A DNA stretch of 5,481 nucleotides from MWFE01 sp964481075. GTDB taxonomy: Bacteria > Bacteroidota > Bacteroidia > Bacteroidales > Tenuifilaceae. Of this stretch, positions 1 through 5,481 are shown in pieces. The first letter of the stretch is position 1; each line of letters opens with the position of its first letter. The stretch covers positions 1 through 5,481 of the forward strand of contig CAYZSD010000201.1 of NCBI GenBank assembly GCA_964481075.1, in the 5' to 3' direction. The translations under genes and the position numbers were made by a program. The notes under the pieces were generated by a model that was not told the DNA's origin, ran no database searches, and worked only from the letters and a program-made list of their open reading frames with translations.

Positions 1-1
1 A

Positions 2-50
2 GCGATGCACGTGGTAGGGATTGATTGAAACAATAACCCTGCTGCATCGC
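2..50. repeat. Imperfect 49-base inverted repeat (hairpin)
   Basis: The outer arms GCGATGCA (2-9) and TGCATCGC (43-50) are perfect 8-base complements. Inside them AGGG (16-19) pairs with CCCT (37-40), TT (21-22) with AA (35-36) and ATTG (24-27) with CAAT (31-34), closing on an AAA loop. Bases 20 and 23 bulge out, and there is an asymmetric internal loop (10-15 against 41-42). No T-run follows on the plus strand, so it is not a classic intrinsic terminator in that direction. The minus-strand downstream side lies outside the window, so a terminator for a leftward gene is not excluded. It could also be one copy of a dispersed palindromic repeat. The pairing is seen directly; the role is unknown. 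Confidence 0.6.
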
Positions 51-107
51 AATATTGGAAGTGTGGAAAATGGGAGAATAGAGAGGGTTGATTTAGGATT
101 TATGGTT

Positions 108-149
108 GGAGACCGAAGACGGAAGACGGGAGACGGGAGACGGAATCGG
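108..149. repeat. Heptamer tandem repeat, consensus GRAGACS
   Basis: Five consecutive 7-base units are visible: GGAGACC (108-114), GAAGACG (115-121), GAAGACG (122-128), GGAGACG (129-135) and GGAGACG (136-142). A decayed sixth, GAATCGG, follows (143-149). The array is purine-rich on the plus strand and encodes nothing. It lies upstream of the candidate promoter of the 254-1042 gene. My impression is that similar short arrays between genes are common in Bacteroidota genomes; no function is inferred. Copy number may vary between strains through slippage. Confidence 0.75.
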
Positions 150-207
150 GGTTTCGGGATGAAAGTGTTAAATGTGTGATGGGGGTGAGAAATAGCCACA
201 TCTTTTG

Positions 208-215
208 TACTTTTG
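208..215 (+). promoter_or_regulatory. Candidate Bacteroidota -7 promoter element
   Basis: TACTTTTG matches the TAnnTTTG -7 consensus used by the Bacteroidota primary sigma factor exactly. It would place transcription start near 220 and leave a leader of roughly 30 bases before the ATG at 254, which is AT-rich and has no obvious Shine-Dalgarno, as is usual in this phylum. No good TTTG-like -33 element is present at the expected spacing (about 184-189 reads GGTGAG), which weakens the call. It is the only exact match I noticed upstream of the rightward genes, so it could drive the whole 254-2278 group. Confidence 0.35.
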
Positions 216-253
216 TTGTGTAAATGAAATGAAGAAATAGTATTTGTTATAGA

Positions 254-1042
254 ATGTCGATGACCTATCAACAGATTGTTGAGGACTTAGCCGATGGTTT
301 TTTTAGCCTCCTTTTCAGGCATAGAATAGCCATACTTGGGAGCATTGTTTTTAACTTGATAGTTTTCATTGTGTTAATCTCCCTTGAGCTGAGTAGTAGG
401 TCGTACCTTTACGATACCATCGTTCTTGTTGACTTCGATAGGGAGCATGAGCTATTCCCCGAGGCAAAGGAAGAGGAAAAGAATGAGGCCGAACCAGTAC
501 TTCCTCGCGATGCTATTGTGCCTGAGGTTGAGTACGAGGCCATTAAGAACCTTGCAAAGGATGCCACGAAGGAAGATCTGAACCCTGGGCTTACCGATGA
601 GAAGAATATTGATGCAGATAAGCTTTACCAAGAGGCGCAGCGGATTAGGGAGCAGATGCAGCAGAATAGAGCCCTTTGGGAAGAAGCTCAAAGCGTGAAT
701 GTGGATGATGTTCCAAATACCCAGGAGAAGATTTCTTCCACAGACGATCCGGGTCAGTACAAGGGTCCAACGGTAATAAGTTACTTCCTTGAGGGAAGAA
801 AAGCACTATACCTTCCTGTTCCTGCATACAAGTGTGAACTCGGAGGTGTGGTTGTGGTTGACATTGAGGTTTCGAGCGACGGGAGGGTGGAGAGGGCAAC
901 CATTGACACTTCGAACTCGGTTGCCGACAATTGTATGACCTCGGCGGCTATTGATGCCGCACGCAGGAGCAGGTTCACGGTGACCGATGGAGCCAAAGGG
1001 CGCCAGAAGGGGAGCATTACCTATCTTTTTGTACCACAATAG
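254..1042 (+). CDS. TonB-like single-pass membrane protein (TonB_C-type domain)
   Basis: The 262-residue product has a short cytoplasmic N-terminus, one hydrophobic helix at about residues 25-44, and a charged spacer at about 65-165. The spacer is rich in Glu, Asp and Lys, with a likely coiled-coil stretch near 120-145. A C-terminal domain from about residue 171 resembles TonB_C: a PVPAYKC entry, strand GGVVVVDIEV, the turn SSDGRVERATI, a helix with repeated Ala, and a final strand ending at FVPQ. Two cysteines (C194, C227) sit where related Bacteroidota proteins often carry a pair; they could form a periplasmic disulfide. Classical TonB has a Pro-rich spacer and works with ExbB/ExbD to energise outer-membrane receptors. 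Here the spacer is not Pro-rich and no exbB, exbD or receptor gene is adjacent, so energy transduction is unproven; a structural envelope role is equally possible. An in-frame TGA at 230-232 makes ATG 254 the first possible ATG; ATG 260 is the only close alternative. tcdA follows after 53 bases. Confidence 0.8.
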   Translation: MSMTYQQIVEDLADGFFSLLFRHRIAILGSIVFNLIVFIVLISLELSSRSYLYDTIVLVDFDREHELFPEAKEEEKNEAEPVLPRDAIVPEVEYEAIKNLAKDATKEDLNPGLTDEKNIDADKLYQEAQRIREQMQQNRALWEEAQSVNVDDVPNTQEKISSTDDPGQYKGPTVISYFLEGRKALYLPVPAYKCELGGVVVVDIEVSSDGRVERATIDTSNSVADNCMTSAAIDAARRSRFTVTDGAKGRQKGSITYLFVPQ

Positions 1043-1095
1043 GCGAAGAAATAAAGGGTATCAAATTTTTTAAAGAGTAATAAATGAATTAATCA

Positions 1096-1821
1096 ATGGT
1101 GTGGTTAGAAAGAACGGAGTTGCTTTTGGGTAGGGAAGCCTTGGATAAGCTATCGGCAAGTCATGTGCTGGTTGTTGGACTTGGAGGGGTTGGGGCATAC
1201 ACCGCCGAACAGCTTTGCAGGGCTGGGATAGGCGAGATGACCATAGTTGATGGTGATTTTATTCAGCATAGCAACAGGAACCGACAGCTTCCTGCGCTTG
1301 CAAGCACAGTAGGCCAACCAAAGGTTGAGGTAATGAGGGAGCGATTGCTAGACATTAATCCTGACCTTAAGCTTCATGCTGTTTTTGAGTATCTTAGGGA
1401 CGACAGGATGGTAGAACTACTTGAAAAACCTTACACTTATGTGGTTGATGCAATCGATACCCTTTCGCCTAAAATATTTCTGATTTACCACACCTTAACC
1501 CTTGGTCATAGGCTGGTGAGCTCCATGGGAAGTGGCGGGAAGGTTGACCCTGGGTTAGTTCAAGTAGCCGACTTTTCGAAGTCGAGGATTTGCCCTTTGG
1601 CCCGAATCCTAAGAAAAAGACTTCATAGGTTGGGGATACGCGAAGGGTTTCAGGTTGTTTTTTCAACCGAAGAGGTTCCTGAGCATGTGATGATTCCCTG
1701 CGAGGGAGAGCCAAACAAGAAGACCACGGTTGGAACGATATCATATATGCCACCCCTTTTTGGGTGTTTTTTGGCTTCGGTGGTGGTAAGGGAGATTTTG
1801 TATGATAGTTTTAGCAAATAG
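1096..1821 (+). CDS. tcdA: tRNA threonylcarbamoyladenosine dehydratase TcdA (E1-like, ThiF/MoeB fold)
   Basis: TcdA (CsdL) uses ATP to cyclise t6A at position 37 of ANN-decoding tRNAs into ct6A, which helps decoding. The 241-residue product has the family's Rossmann ATP-binding loop GLGGVG (28-33), the acidic strand end IVDGD (D52), the NRNRQ motif (60-64, with the ATP-contacting Arg), K76, and VDAIDT (117-122) with the Mg/ATP-region Asp D121. Further on come SSMGSGGKVDP, as in TcdA's TTGGAGGQIDP, and VFSTEE. These match TcdA better than MoeB or ThiF, which carry zinc-binding CxxC pairs not seen here. It is shorter than the E. coli enzyme (268 residues) and lacks a cysteine at the place of E. 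coli Cys234: the segment reads TVGTISYMPPLFG. I recall this substitution as common outside Proteobacteria. The only nearby upstream in-frame ATG (1084) runs into TAA, so ATG 1096 is the start. No promoter was seen in the 53-base gap before it, so it may be transcribed with the upstream gene. Confidence 0.93.
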   Translation: MVWLERTELLLGREALDKLSASHVLVVGLGGVGAYTAEQLCRAGIGEMTIVDGDFIQHSNRNRQLPALASTVGQPKVEVMRERLLDINPDLKLHAVFEYLRDDRMVELLEKPYTYVVDAIDTLSPKIFLIYHTLTLGHRLVSSMGSGGKVDPGLVQVADFSKSRICPLARILRKRLHRLGIREGFQVVFSTEEVPEHVMIPCEGEPNKKTTVGTISYMPPLFGCFLASVVVREILYDSFSK

Positions 1822-1825
1822 AGAT

Positions 1826-2278
1826 ATGGTGAAAATTGAAAAAATTATTGAGAATAAGAAACGGTTCCTGGACTTATTGTTGCTGGCTGATGAGCAAGAA
1901 AATATGATTGACAAGTACTTGCCGAGTGGTGACTTGTTTGCTTTATATGACGATGATTTGAAAAGTGTTTGCGTTGTTGTGCCCATAAATGGCGAAACCT
2001 GCGAGTTAAAAAACATAGCTACATACGAGAAATACCAAGGTCAAGGGTACGGTAGAGCGTTGATTAAATTCATTTCGGATTTCTACAAAAACCAATACAA
2101 AACAATGCTTGTTGGGACAGGCGAAACTCCCACTATCTTGTCGTTTTATAAAAGTTGTGGGTTTGAAATATCGTATCGAGTTAAGAATTTTTTTACAGAT
2201 AATTACGACCACCCAATGTTCGATGGCGACATACAACTTGTTGATATGATTTATCTTAAGAAGGATTTACGGGAATAG
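1826..2278 (+). CDS. GNAT family N-acetyltransferase
   Basis: A small acetyl-CoA-dependent acyltransferase, probably cytosolic. The acetyl-CoA pyrophosphate loop is visible as QGQGYG (Q/RxxGxG/A) after the strand LKNIATYEKY, and the C-terminal FYKSCGFE is the usual GNAT motif B. The N-terminal EKIIENKKRFLDLLLLADEQE and the C-terminal NFFTDNYDHP and QLVDMIYLKK recall a group of uncharacterised acetyltransferases I associate mainly with Firmicutes; the substrate is unknown. Start choice: ATG 1826 begins MVKIEKII, close to how relatives begin, and lies 4 bases after the tcdA stop. ATG 1802 would add eight residues (MIVLANRD) and overlap tcdA by 20 bases. It has AAGGGAG seven bases upstream (1788-1794), but that stretch is also tcdA coding sequence and may be coincidental. 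Hand-counted GC is 165/453 (36%), well below tcdA, suggesting recent transfer. It is likely transcribed by read-through from tcdA. Confidence 0.9.
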   Translation: MVKIEKIIENKKRFLDLLLLADEQENMIDKYLPSGDLFALYDDDLKSVCVVVPINGETCELKNIATYEKYQGQGYGRALIKFISDFYKNQYKTMLVGTGETPTILSFYKSCGFEISYRVKNFFTDNYDHPMFDGDIQLVDMIYLKKDLRE

Positions 2279-2362
2279 CTGGACTATATTTCAAGCAAAA
2301 CAAGCATTCTGTGAGATTATTTATCTATTCCCCAAAAATCAACTTTGCCGCTATACAGCATC

Positions 2363-2388
2363 GGAGTTTAGAGTTGGAGTTTAGTCTT
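2363..2388. repeat. 13-base direct repeat in the convergent gap
   Basis: GGAGTTTAGAGTT (2363-2375) is followed at once by GGAGTTTAGTCTT (2376-2388); the first ten bases are nearly identical (GGAGTTTAG then A or T). Read on the minus strand it is AAACTCC-like units separated by AACTCT, reminiscent of a decayed heptamer array. It lies in the 164-base gap between the converging acetyltransferase and deacylase genes, which otherwise holds no gene and no convincing terminator. It shares GTTGGAG with the start of the array near 105-111. Confidence 0.5.
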
Positions 2389-2442
2389 TATGGAGCTCTT
2401 CCGAGTTATGCATCCCACTGGTAGAAAACAAGGTCGAAAAGA

Positions 2443-2955
2443 CTAGTCGTATAGCTCCAGGAATTCAAAGCTATTTTGGGTGAAGCTGAGGTATTGGATG
2501 AAGTTGTTAGTGGAAATTACAAGGGAGGCTGTATTGAGGTTGGGATGAAAGCTAATTCGTTGGGAGAGTTGAAGGTTCTTGTCGATGAACACATGAACGT
2601 GTTTTTGGGTATCGTGAAGAAGTCCAAAAGGCGATACAGAGCCAGGTTCCAGACCAAGGTATCGTTTCATCCTTTCGTGTGAAGCGAAAGAAAGTTTGCC
2701 TTGCTTCAGCCTGAGTTCCAGATCCCTGATGTTAAGGGCTTGGAGGTAATGAAAGATTACCAGGTAGTGTCGATCGCCCTTATGATTCCTAAAGAAAAGG
2801 TTTTTACAATGAGCTGCATCGATGTCAATCCAGTATTTCGACGCCTCTTCAACCGTTGGAACGGGAGGATGTTCGTAGTAGTCGAAAGGAATGTTAAGGT
2901 TGTTAAGAGTTTGGTAAACCTTAGGATCGCCCCGAAAAGACATCATTCTTGTCAT
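2443..2955 (-). CDS. Prolyl-tRNA editing deacylase, YbaK/ProXp-ala (PrdX)-like
   Basis: A free-standing trans-editing enzyme that would hydrolyse wrongly charged tRNA-Pro, most likely Ala-tRNA-Pro, in the cytosol. The 170-residue product spans a single YbaK / aminoacyl-tRNA-synthetase-associated domain. Visible family motifs are HPPVPTVEEA (29-38), KNLFFRN with K51 and N52, HYLV (63-66), SVSPFGLLHD (106-115) and FHPNLNTASL (136-145) with H137. K51 and H137 fit the catalytic-pocket Lys and His described for Caulobacter ProXp-ala (K45 and H130), with nearly the same spacing. This pattern favours ProXp-ala/PrdX over the Cys-specific YbaK; specificity cannot be fixed from sequence alone. The start at 2955 is 4 bases after the stop of the upstream sensor phosphatase gene, with no room for its own promoter in between. 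ATGs at 2946 and 2943 would remove only three or four residues. Confidence 0.88.
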   Translation of the reverse strand: MTRMMSFRGDPKVYQTLNNLNIPFDYYEHPPVPTVEEASKYWIDIDAAHCKNLFFRNHKGDRHYLVIFHYLQALNIRDLELRLKQGKLSFASHERMKRYLGLEPGSVSPFGLLHDTQKHVHVFIDKNLQLSQRISFHPNLNTASLVISTNNFIQYLSFTQNSFEFLELYD

Positions 2956-2959
2956 CGAA

Positions 2960-5481
2960 TTAGAGCCTTAGACCCATAAGCACTACGTCGTCGATTCTAG
3001 GTGTTGATCCTTGCCAATCGATAAGAGTTTGATGCAGGATTTCCCTCTGCTCGGTCATGGGGAGCTTATGAATTTCGAGCAGTTTTTCCTTAAGGTTTTT
3101 AATCATGAACTTGCGTTCATCAGGACCGCCAAACTGGTCGGGGTATCCATCGGAGAAGGTGTAAAGGACATCACCTTTCTGGTATTCAATAATATTATTA
3201 GTGAAAGGGGTATCGCACCGCATGTGAATACCGATAGGCATTTTATCGCCCTTATAGTGGATAACCTCGTCGTTTCGTATAAGGATTAATGGGTTGTTTG
3301 CGCCTGCATATTCAATAACACCAGCATCAGTATCAACGATATAAAGAGCCAAATCCATCCCATCCTTGCTCTCTCCAGGTTTTCCGGTTTGGTGAAGCGA
3401 TGTTATAATCATCAATCGGAGCTGATCGAGGATTTGAGAAGCAGGGAGGTTTCCGTCTTTGGCAACGATTTGGGTTAGGAATCCGATGCCCAACATACTC
3501 ATGAATCCGCCAGGTACACCATGACCTGTACAGTCGGCAACAACGCAGATTTTCCTGTTGCCTACCTGTGTGTGCCAGTAGAAGTCGCCGCTAACGATAT
3601 CACGGGGGAGGAATAGGATGAAGTAGTCATCGAAAATTGCATTGATAGTTTCAAGTGGGGTAAGGAGTGCGCCTTGAATACGGCTGGCATAGTTGATGCT
3701 GCTCTTAATCTCTTCGTTCTGTTCAAAGATAAGGTCACGCTGACCTTCAATCTCCTCCTTCTGAGCAACAACTTCGGCGGTTCTTTCCTTTACAATTTGT
3801 TCGAGGTGTTCTTTTTCGGCAATAAGCCTACGAGTGTTAAGCACTACTATAGCCCAGATGAAAAGGGCAAGCAGTATTACGTATGATATGTAAGCAATGA
3901 TTGACCTGTACCAAGGTGGAGTAATTGAGAAGCTGTATGTTGCAACGGAACTCTCTTCTCCGTATATATTCTTAGCTTTTACCTTGAACACATAGGAACC
4001 CTCAGAAAGGTTCATGTAGGAAGGGCGAGGATCGTTTTCCCAGCGAGTCCACTCCTTGTCGTTACCTTCGAGGATATAGCTGAAAACAGTGGCTTCTTCG
4101 CTTTCGTAGAAAGTAGCCGCAACATCGAAAACAAGAGAATTAAACCTGAAAGGTAGCGTTGGTGTTTGCTTGAGTTGCTGCGAAAGGGTGACAATAACTT
4201 TACCGTCGTCGGGGTTTTCTTTATAGAATGCACCCCTGAATAGCACAGAATCGCCTTTTGTTGTAACCTTACGAATTAATGCGTTGAAGGGTTGGTCGTA
4301 TTCTCTTTTGATTTTGCTATCGTAGCTAAAGAGTTGGGTTGAAATGGCTAACCAAAGGATTCCGTTACTATCGGTGAAGATAGCATCGGTCCAACGTGCT
4401 GGGAGTGCTTTGAAAGGTTTCAGAATTGGTGTTAATGAACCATCGGGGTTAGGTTTAATTATCTCAACCCATCGGTGACCATCGGGTGATGAACATGTTA
4501 GAGCATACCCATCTTCATATTTAACTACCCTGCTAATACCATAGCCCTCAATGTTGCCATTAAGGCCTGGTAGAGAAGTTGGGTTAAAGCGTTTCGAAGT
4601 GGCATCAAACTGAAATATTCCCTTTTCAGTAGAAATAAAAACCTTATCATCGAAAGTAAGAATGTGGTTATCTTTTAAACCGGGTAGTCCGTGTTCCACT
4701 CCGTAGTTTTCGACAATGGTGTCGTTATTTCCAAAAGTAACACGAGAAACTCCTTGAAGGTTGGCTGAAAGCCATACCTCATTGGGCAAAGAGAAGCCAG
4801 AACTGCGATACTCATTACGAAGCTCATCGCTTTTAATTTTCCCAAGGTTCTTCCAGCGACCACCTTCCCATTTCATGGCAGCAAGGGCACTCCAGCCAAT
4901 GTAAACAATGCTTGGGTCGTACTTACTTTGCAGCAAAGTATAACCAACATGTTGAACGTTACCTTTAACAAACTCATCTTGTATGGTAATGTTGGTTGCC
5001 TTGAAATTTTCATCAATTTCAAAAATCCCAGTTGTAGTACCAACAAGGAGTCGCTCTTTTTTTGATTTAGGTTCCTTAAAAACGAGGAACGACCAGGTTG
5101 CAGAGCTAATTGTTTGGATTTGCTTAAAATGGGTGAAGCCGAACTCATTGGTTGTTTTATAGAAAACACCCGACATTGTTCCTACGAAAAGAGTATTGTT
5201 GAACTGAGTTAGGCTCAGAATGCCGCCTTTTAAACCCGATTCTTCAGAGAAAACCCGTACTTGGGAATGGATGTCGGCTCGGGCAATACCAATGTTAAGA
5301 CACAGCCAAAGAGGGGAAATACCTTTATTGGGTTGACAAAGAAAAGTAACTGTTTCGTCGGGAAGGCCGTTGCTTGTATTAAGGACAGTTTTTTGTCTGG
5401 TAAGAGAATCGGTTTGGGTAAAGGTGACCCTTTTGCTAAGAAGGAAGGCTCTCCCCAACGACTTGTTTTCAAGCGATATAC
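2960..5481 (-). CDS. Propeller/Y_Y_Y membrane sensor with SpoIIE-type PP2C phosphatase domain (5' end outside window)
   Basis: A likely inner-membrane signalling phosphatase: a periplasmic sensor whose cytoplasmic output would dephosphorylate a Ser/Thr-phosphorylated partner such as an anti-anti-sigma protein. Numbering the TTG codon at 5458 as residue 1: two-component-regulator propeller repeats cover about 1-430 (NGLPDETVTFLCQ and LWLCLNIGIARAD at 30-62; later LFVGTMSGVF, LLVGTTTGIF, VFISTEKGIF and LWLAISTQLF). Then come a Y_Y_Y domain at about 437-513, one membrane helix at about 520-540, a coiled coil at about 543-590, and a SpoIIE/PP2C domain from about 610. Metal-binding acidic residues are present: SGDFYW (D625), ADCTGHG (D642), SDG (D770) and RIDDV (D823/D824). 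DGMDLALY and YAGANNPL are also typical. The catalytic domain therefore looks intact. The frame stays open through seven more codons to the window edge with no signal peptide, and no ATG is available there, so the true start and first blades lie beyond 5481. No histidine kinase or DNA-binding domain is present, unlike hybrid two-component sensors. Confidence 0.92.
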   Translation of the reverse strand, partial: ISLENKSLGRAFLLSKRVTFTQTDSLTRQKTVLNTSNGLPDETVTFLCQPNKGISPLWLCLNIGIARADIHSQVRVFSEESGLKGGILSLTQFNNTLFVGTMSGVFYKTTNEFGFTHFKQIQTISSATWSFLVFKEPKSKKERLLVGTTTGIFEIDENFKATNITIQDEFVKGNVQHVGYTLLQSKYDPSIVYIGWSALAAMKWEGGRWKNLGKIKSDELRNEYRSSGFSLPNEVWLSANLQGVSRVTFGNNDTIVENYGVEHGLPGLKDNHILTFDDKVFISTEKGIFQFDATSKRFNPTSLPGLNGNIEGYGISRVVKYEDGYALTCSSPDGHRWVEIIKPNPDGSLTPILKPFKALPARWTDAIFTDSNGILWLAISTQLFSYDSKIKREYDQPFNALIRKVTTKGDSVLFRGAFYKENPDDGKVIVTLSQQLKQTPTLPFRFNSLVFDVAATFYESEEATVFSYILEGNDKEWTRWENDPRPSYMNLSEGSYVFKVKAKNIYGEESSVATYSFSITPPWYRSIIAYISYVILLALFIWAIVVLNTRRLIAEKEHLEQIVKERTAEVVAQKEEIEGQRDLIFEQNEEIKSSINYASRIQGALLTPLETINAIFDDYFILFLPRDIVSGDFYWHTQVGNRKICVVADCTGHGVPGGFMSMLGIGFLTQIVAKDGNLPASQILDQLRLMIITSLHQTGKPGESKDGMDLALYIVDTDAGVIEYAGANNPLILIRNDEVIHYKGDKMPIGIHMRCDTPFTNNIIEYQKGDVLYTFSDGYPDQFGGPDERKFMIKNLKEKLLEIHKLPMTEQREILHQTLIDWQGSTPRIDDVVLMGLRL

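Noticed and set aside
172..201. ATGTG (172-176) and CACAT (197-201) inverted repeat upstream of the candidate promoter, a possible operator.
   Set aside because: Five-base arms 20 bases apart are expected by chance, and no regulator gene is nearby.
2271..2332. GGGAATAG (2271-2278) and CTATTCCC (2325-2332) are perfect 8-base complements that could form a shared terminator for the converging genes.
   Set aside because: The loop would be 46 bases, the left arm overlaps the acetyltransferase stop codon, and no T-run follows, so it does not look like a working intrinsic terminator.
2441..2448. Perfect 8-base palindrome GACTAGTC over the deacylase stop codon.
   Set aside because: Too short to mean anything alone; it overlaps coding sequence and has no partner site nearby.
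2701..2979. Open frame of 92 codons on the plus strand opposite the deacylase gene.
   Set aside because: It is the antisense shadow of a gene with clear family motifs and has no recognisable domain; the same applies to the other frames opposite the sensor phosphatase and TonB-like genes.
5456..5458. TTG codon as the start of the sensor phosphatase gene.
   Set aside because: The frame stays open to the window edge, and starting here would leave the propeller without a signal peptide or complete blades; the codon is far more likely an internal leucine.

Overview
The window looks like an ordinary chromosomal stretch from a member of the Bacteroidota, probably a Bacteroidales relative. This is inferred from four things: a TonB_C-type membrane protein with a paired-cysteine C-terminal domain; a large 'two-component regulator propeller' sensor fused to a SpoIIE-type phosphatase; a TAnnTTTG-type promoter element; and short heptamer-like repeats between genes. 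I cannot name a genus. There are five protein genes, three rightward and two leftward, converging around 2279-2442. I see no RNA gene, insertion sequence or CRISPR array.

Left part (1-253) has no gene. It holds a 49-base imperfect hairpin at the very edge (2-50), a five-copy heptamer tandem array (108-142, degenerate to 149) and a candidate promoter -7 element (208-215). The rightward genes follow: a single-pass membrane protein with a TonB-like periplasmic domain (254-1042), the tRNA t6A-cyclising enzyme TcdA (1096-1821), and a GNAT acetyltransferase directly behind it (1826-2278). The acetyltransferase is clearly more AT-rich (about 36% GC by hand count, against about 46% in three sampled lines of tcdA) and looks like a later acquisition.

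The convergent gap (2279-2442) holds a 13-base direct repeat and no convincing terminator. On the minus strand, a sensor phosphatase runs in from beyond the right edge, so its N-terminus is missing. It consists of beta-propeller repeats, a Y_Y_Y domain, one membrane helix, a coiled coil and a PP2C/SpoIIE domain, ending at 2960. Four bases later begins a YbaK/ProXp-type prolyl-tRNA editing deacylase (2955-2443), so the two are probably co-transcribed.

Two of the five genes act on tRNA quality (tcdA on t6A37, the deacylase on mischarged tRNA-Pro), but they lie on opposite strands and need not be linked. I found no clear sign of a new multi-gene system. The best leads are the sensor-phosphatase/deacylase pairing, the foreign-looking acetyltransferase behind tcdA, the unusual TonB-like protein, and the intergenic repeats.
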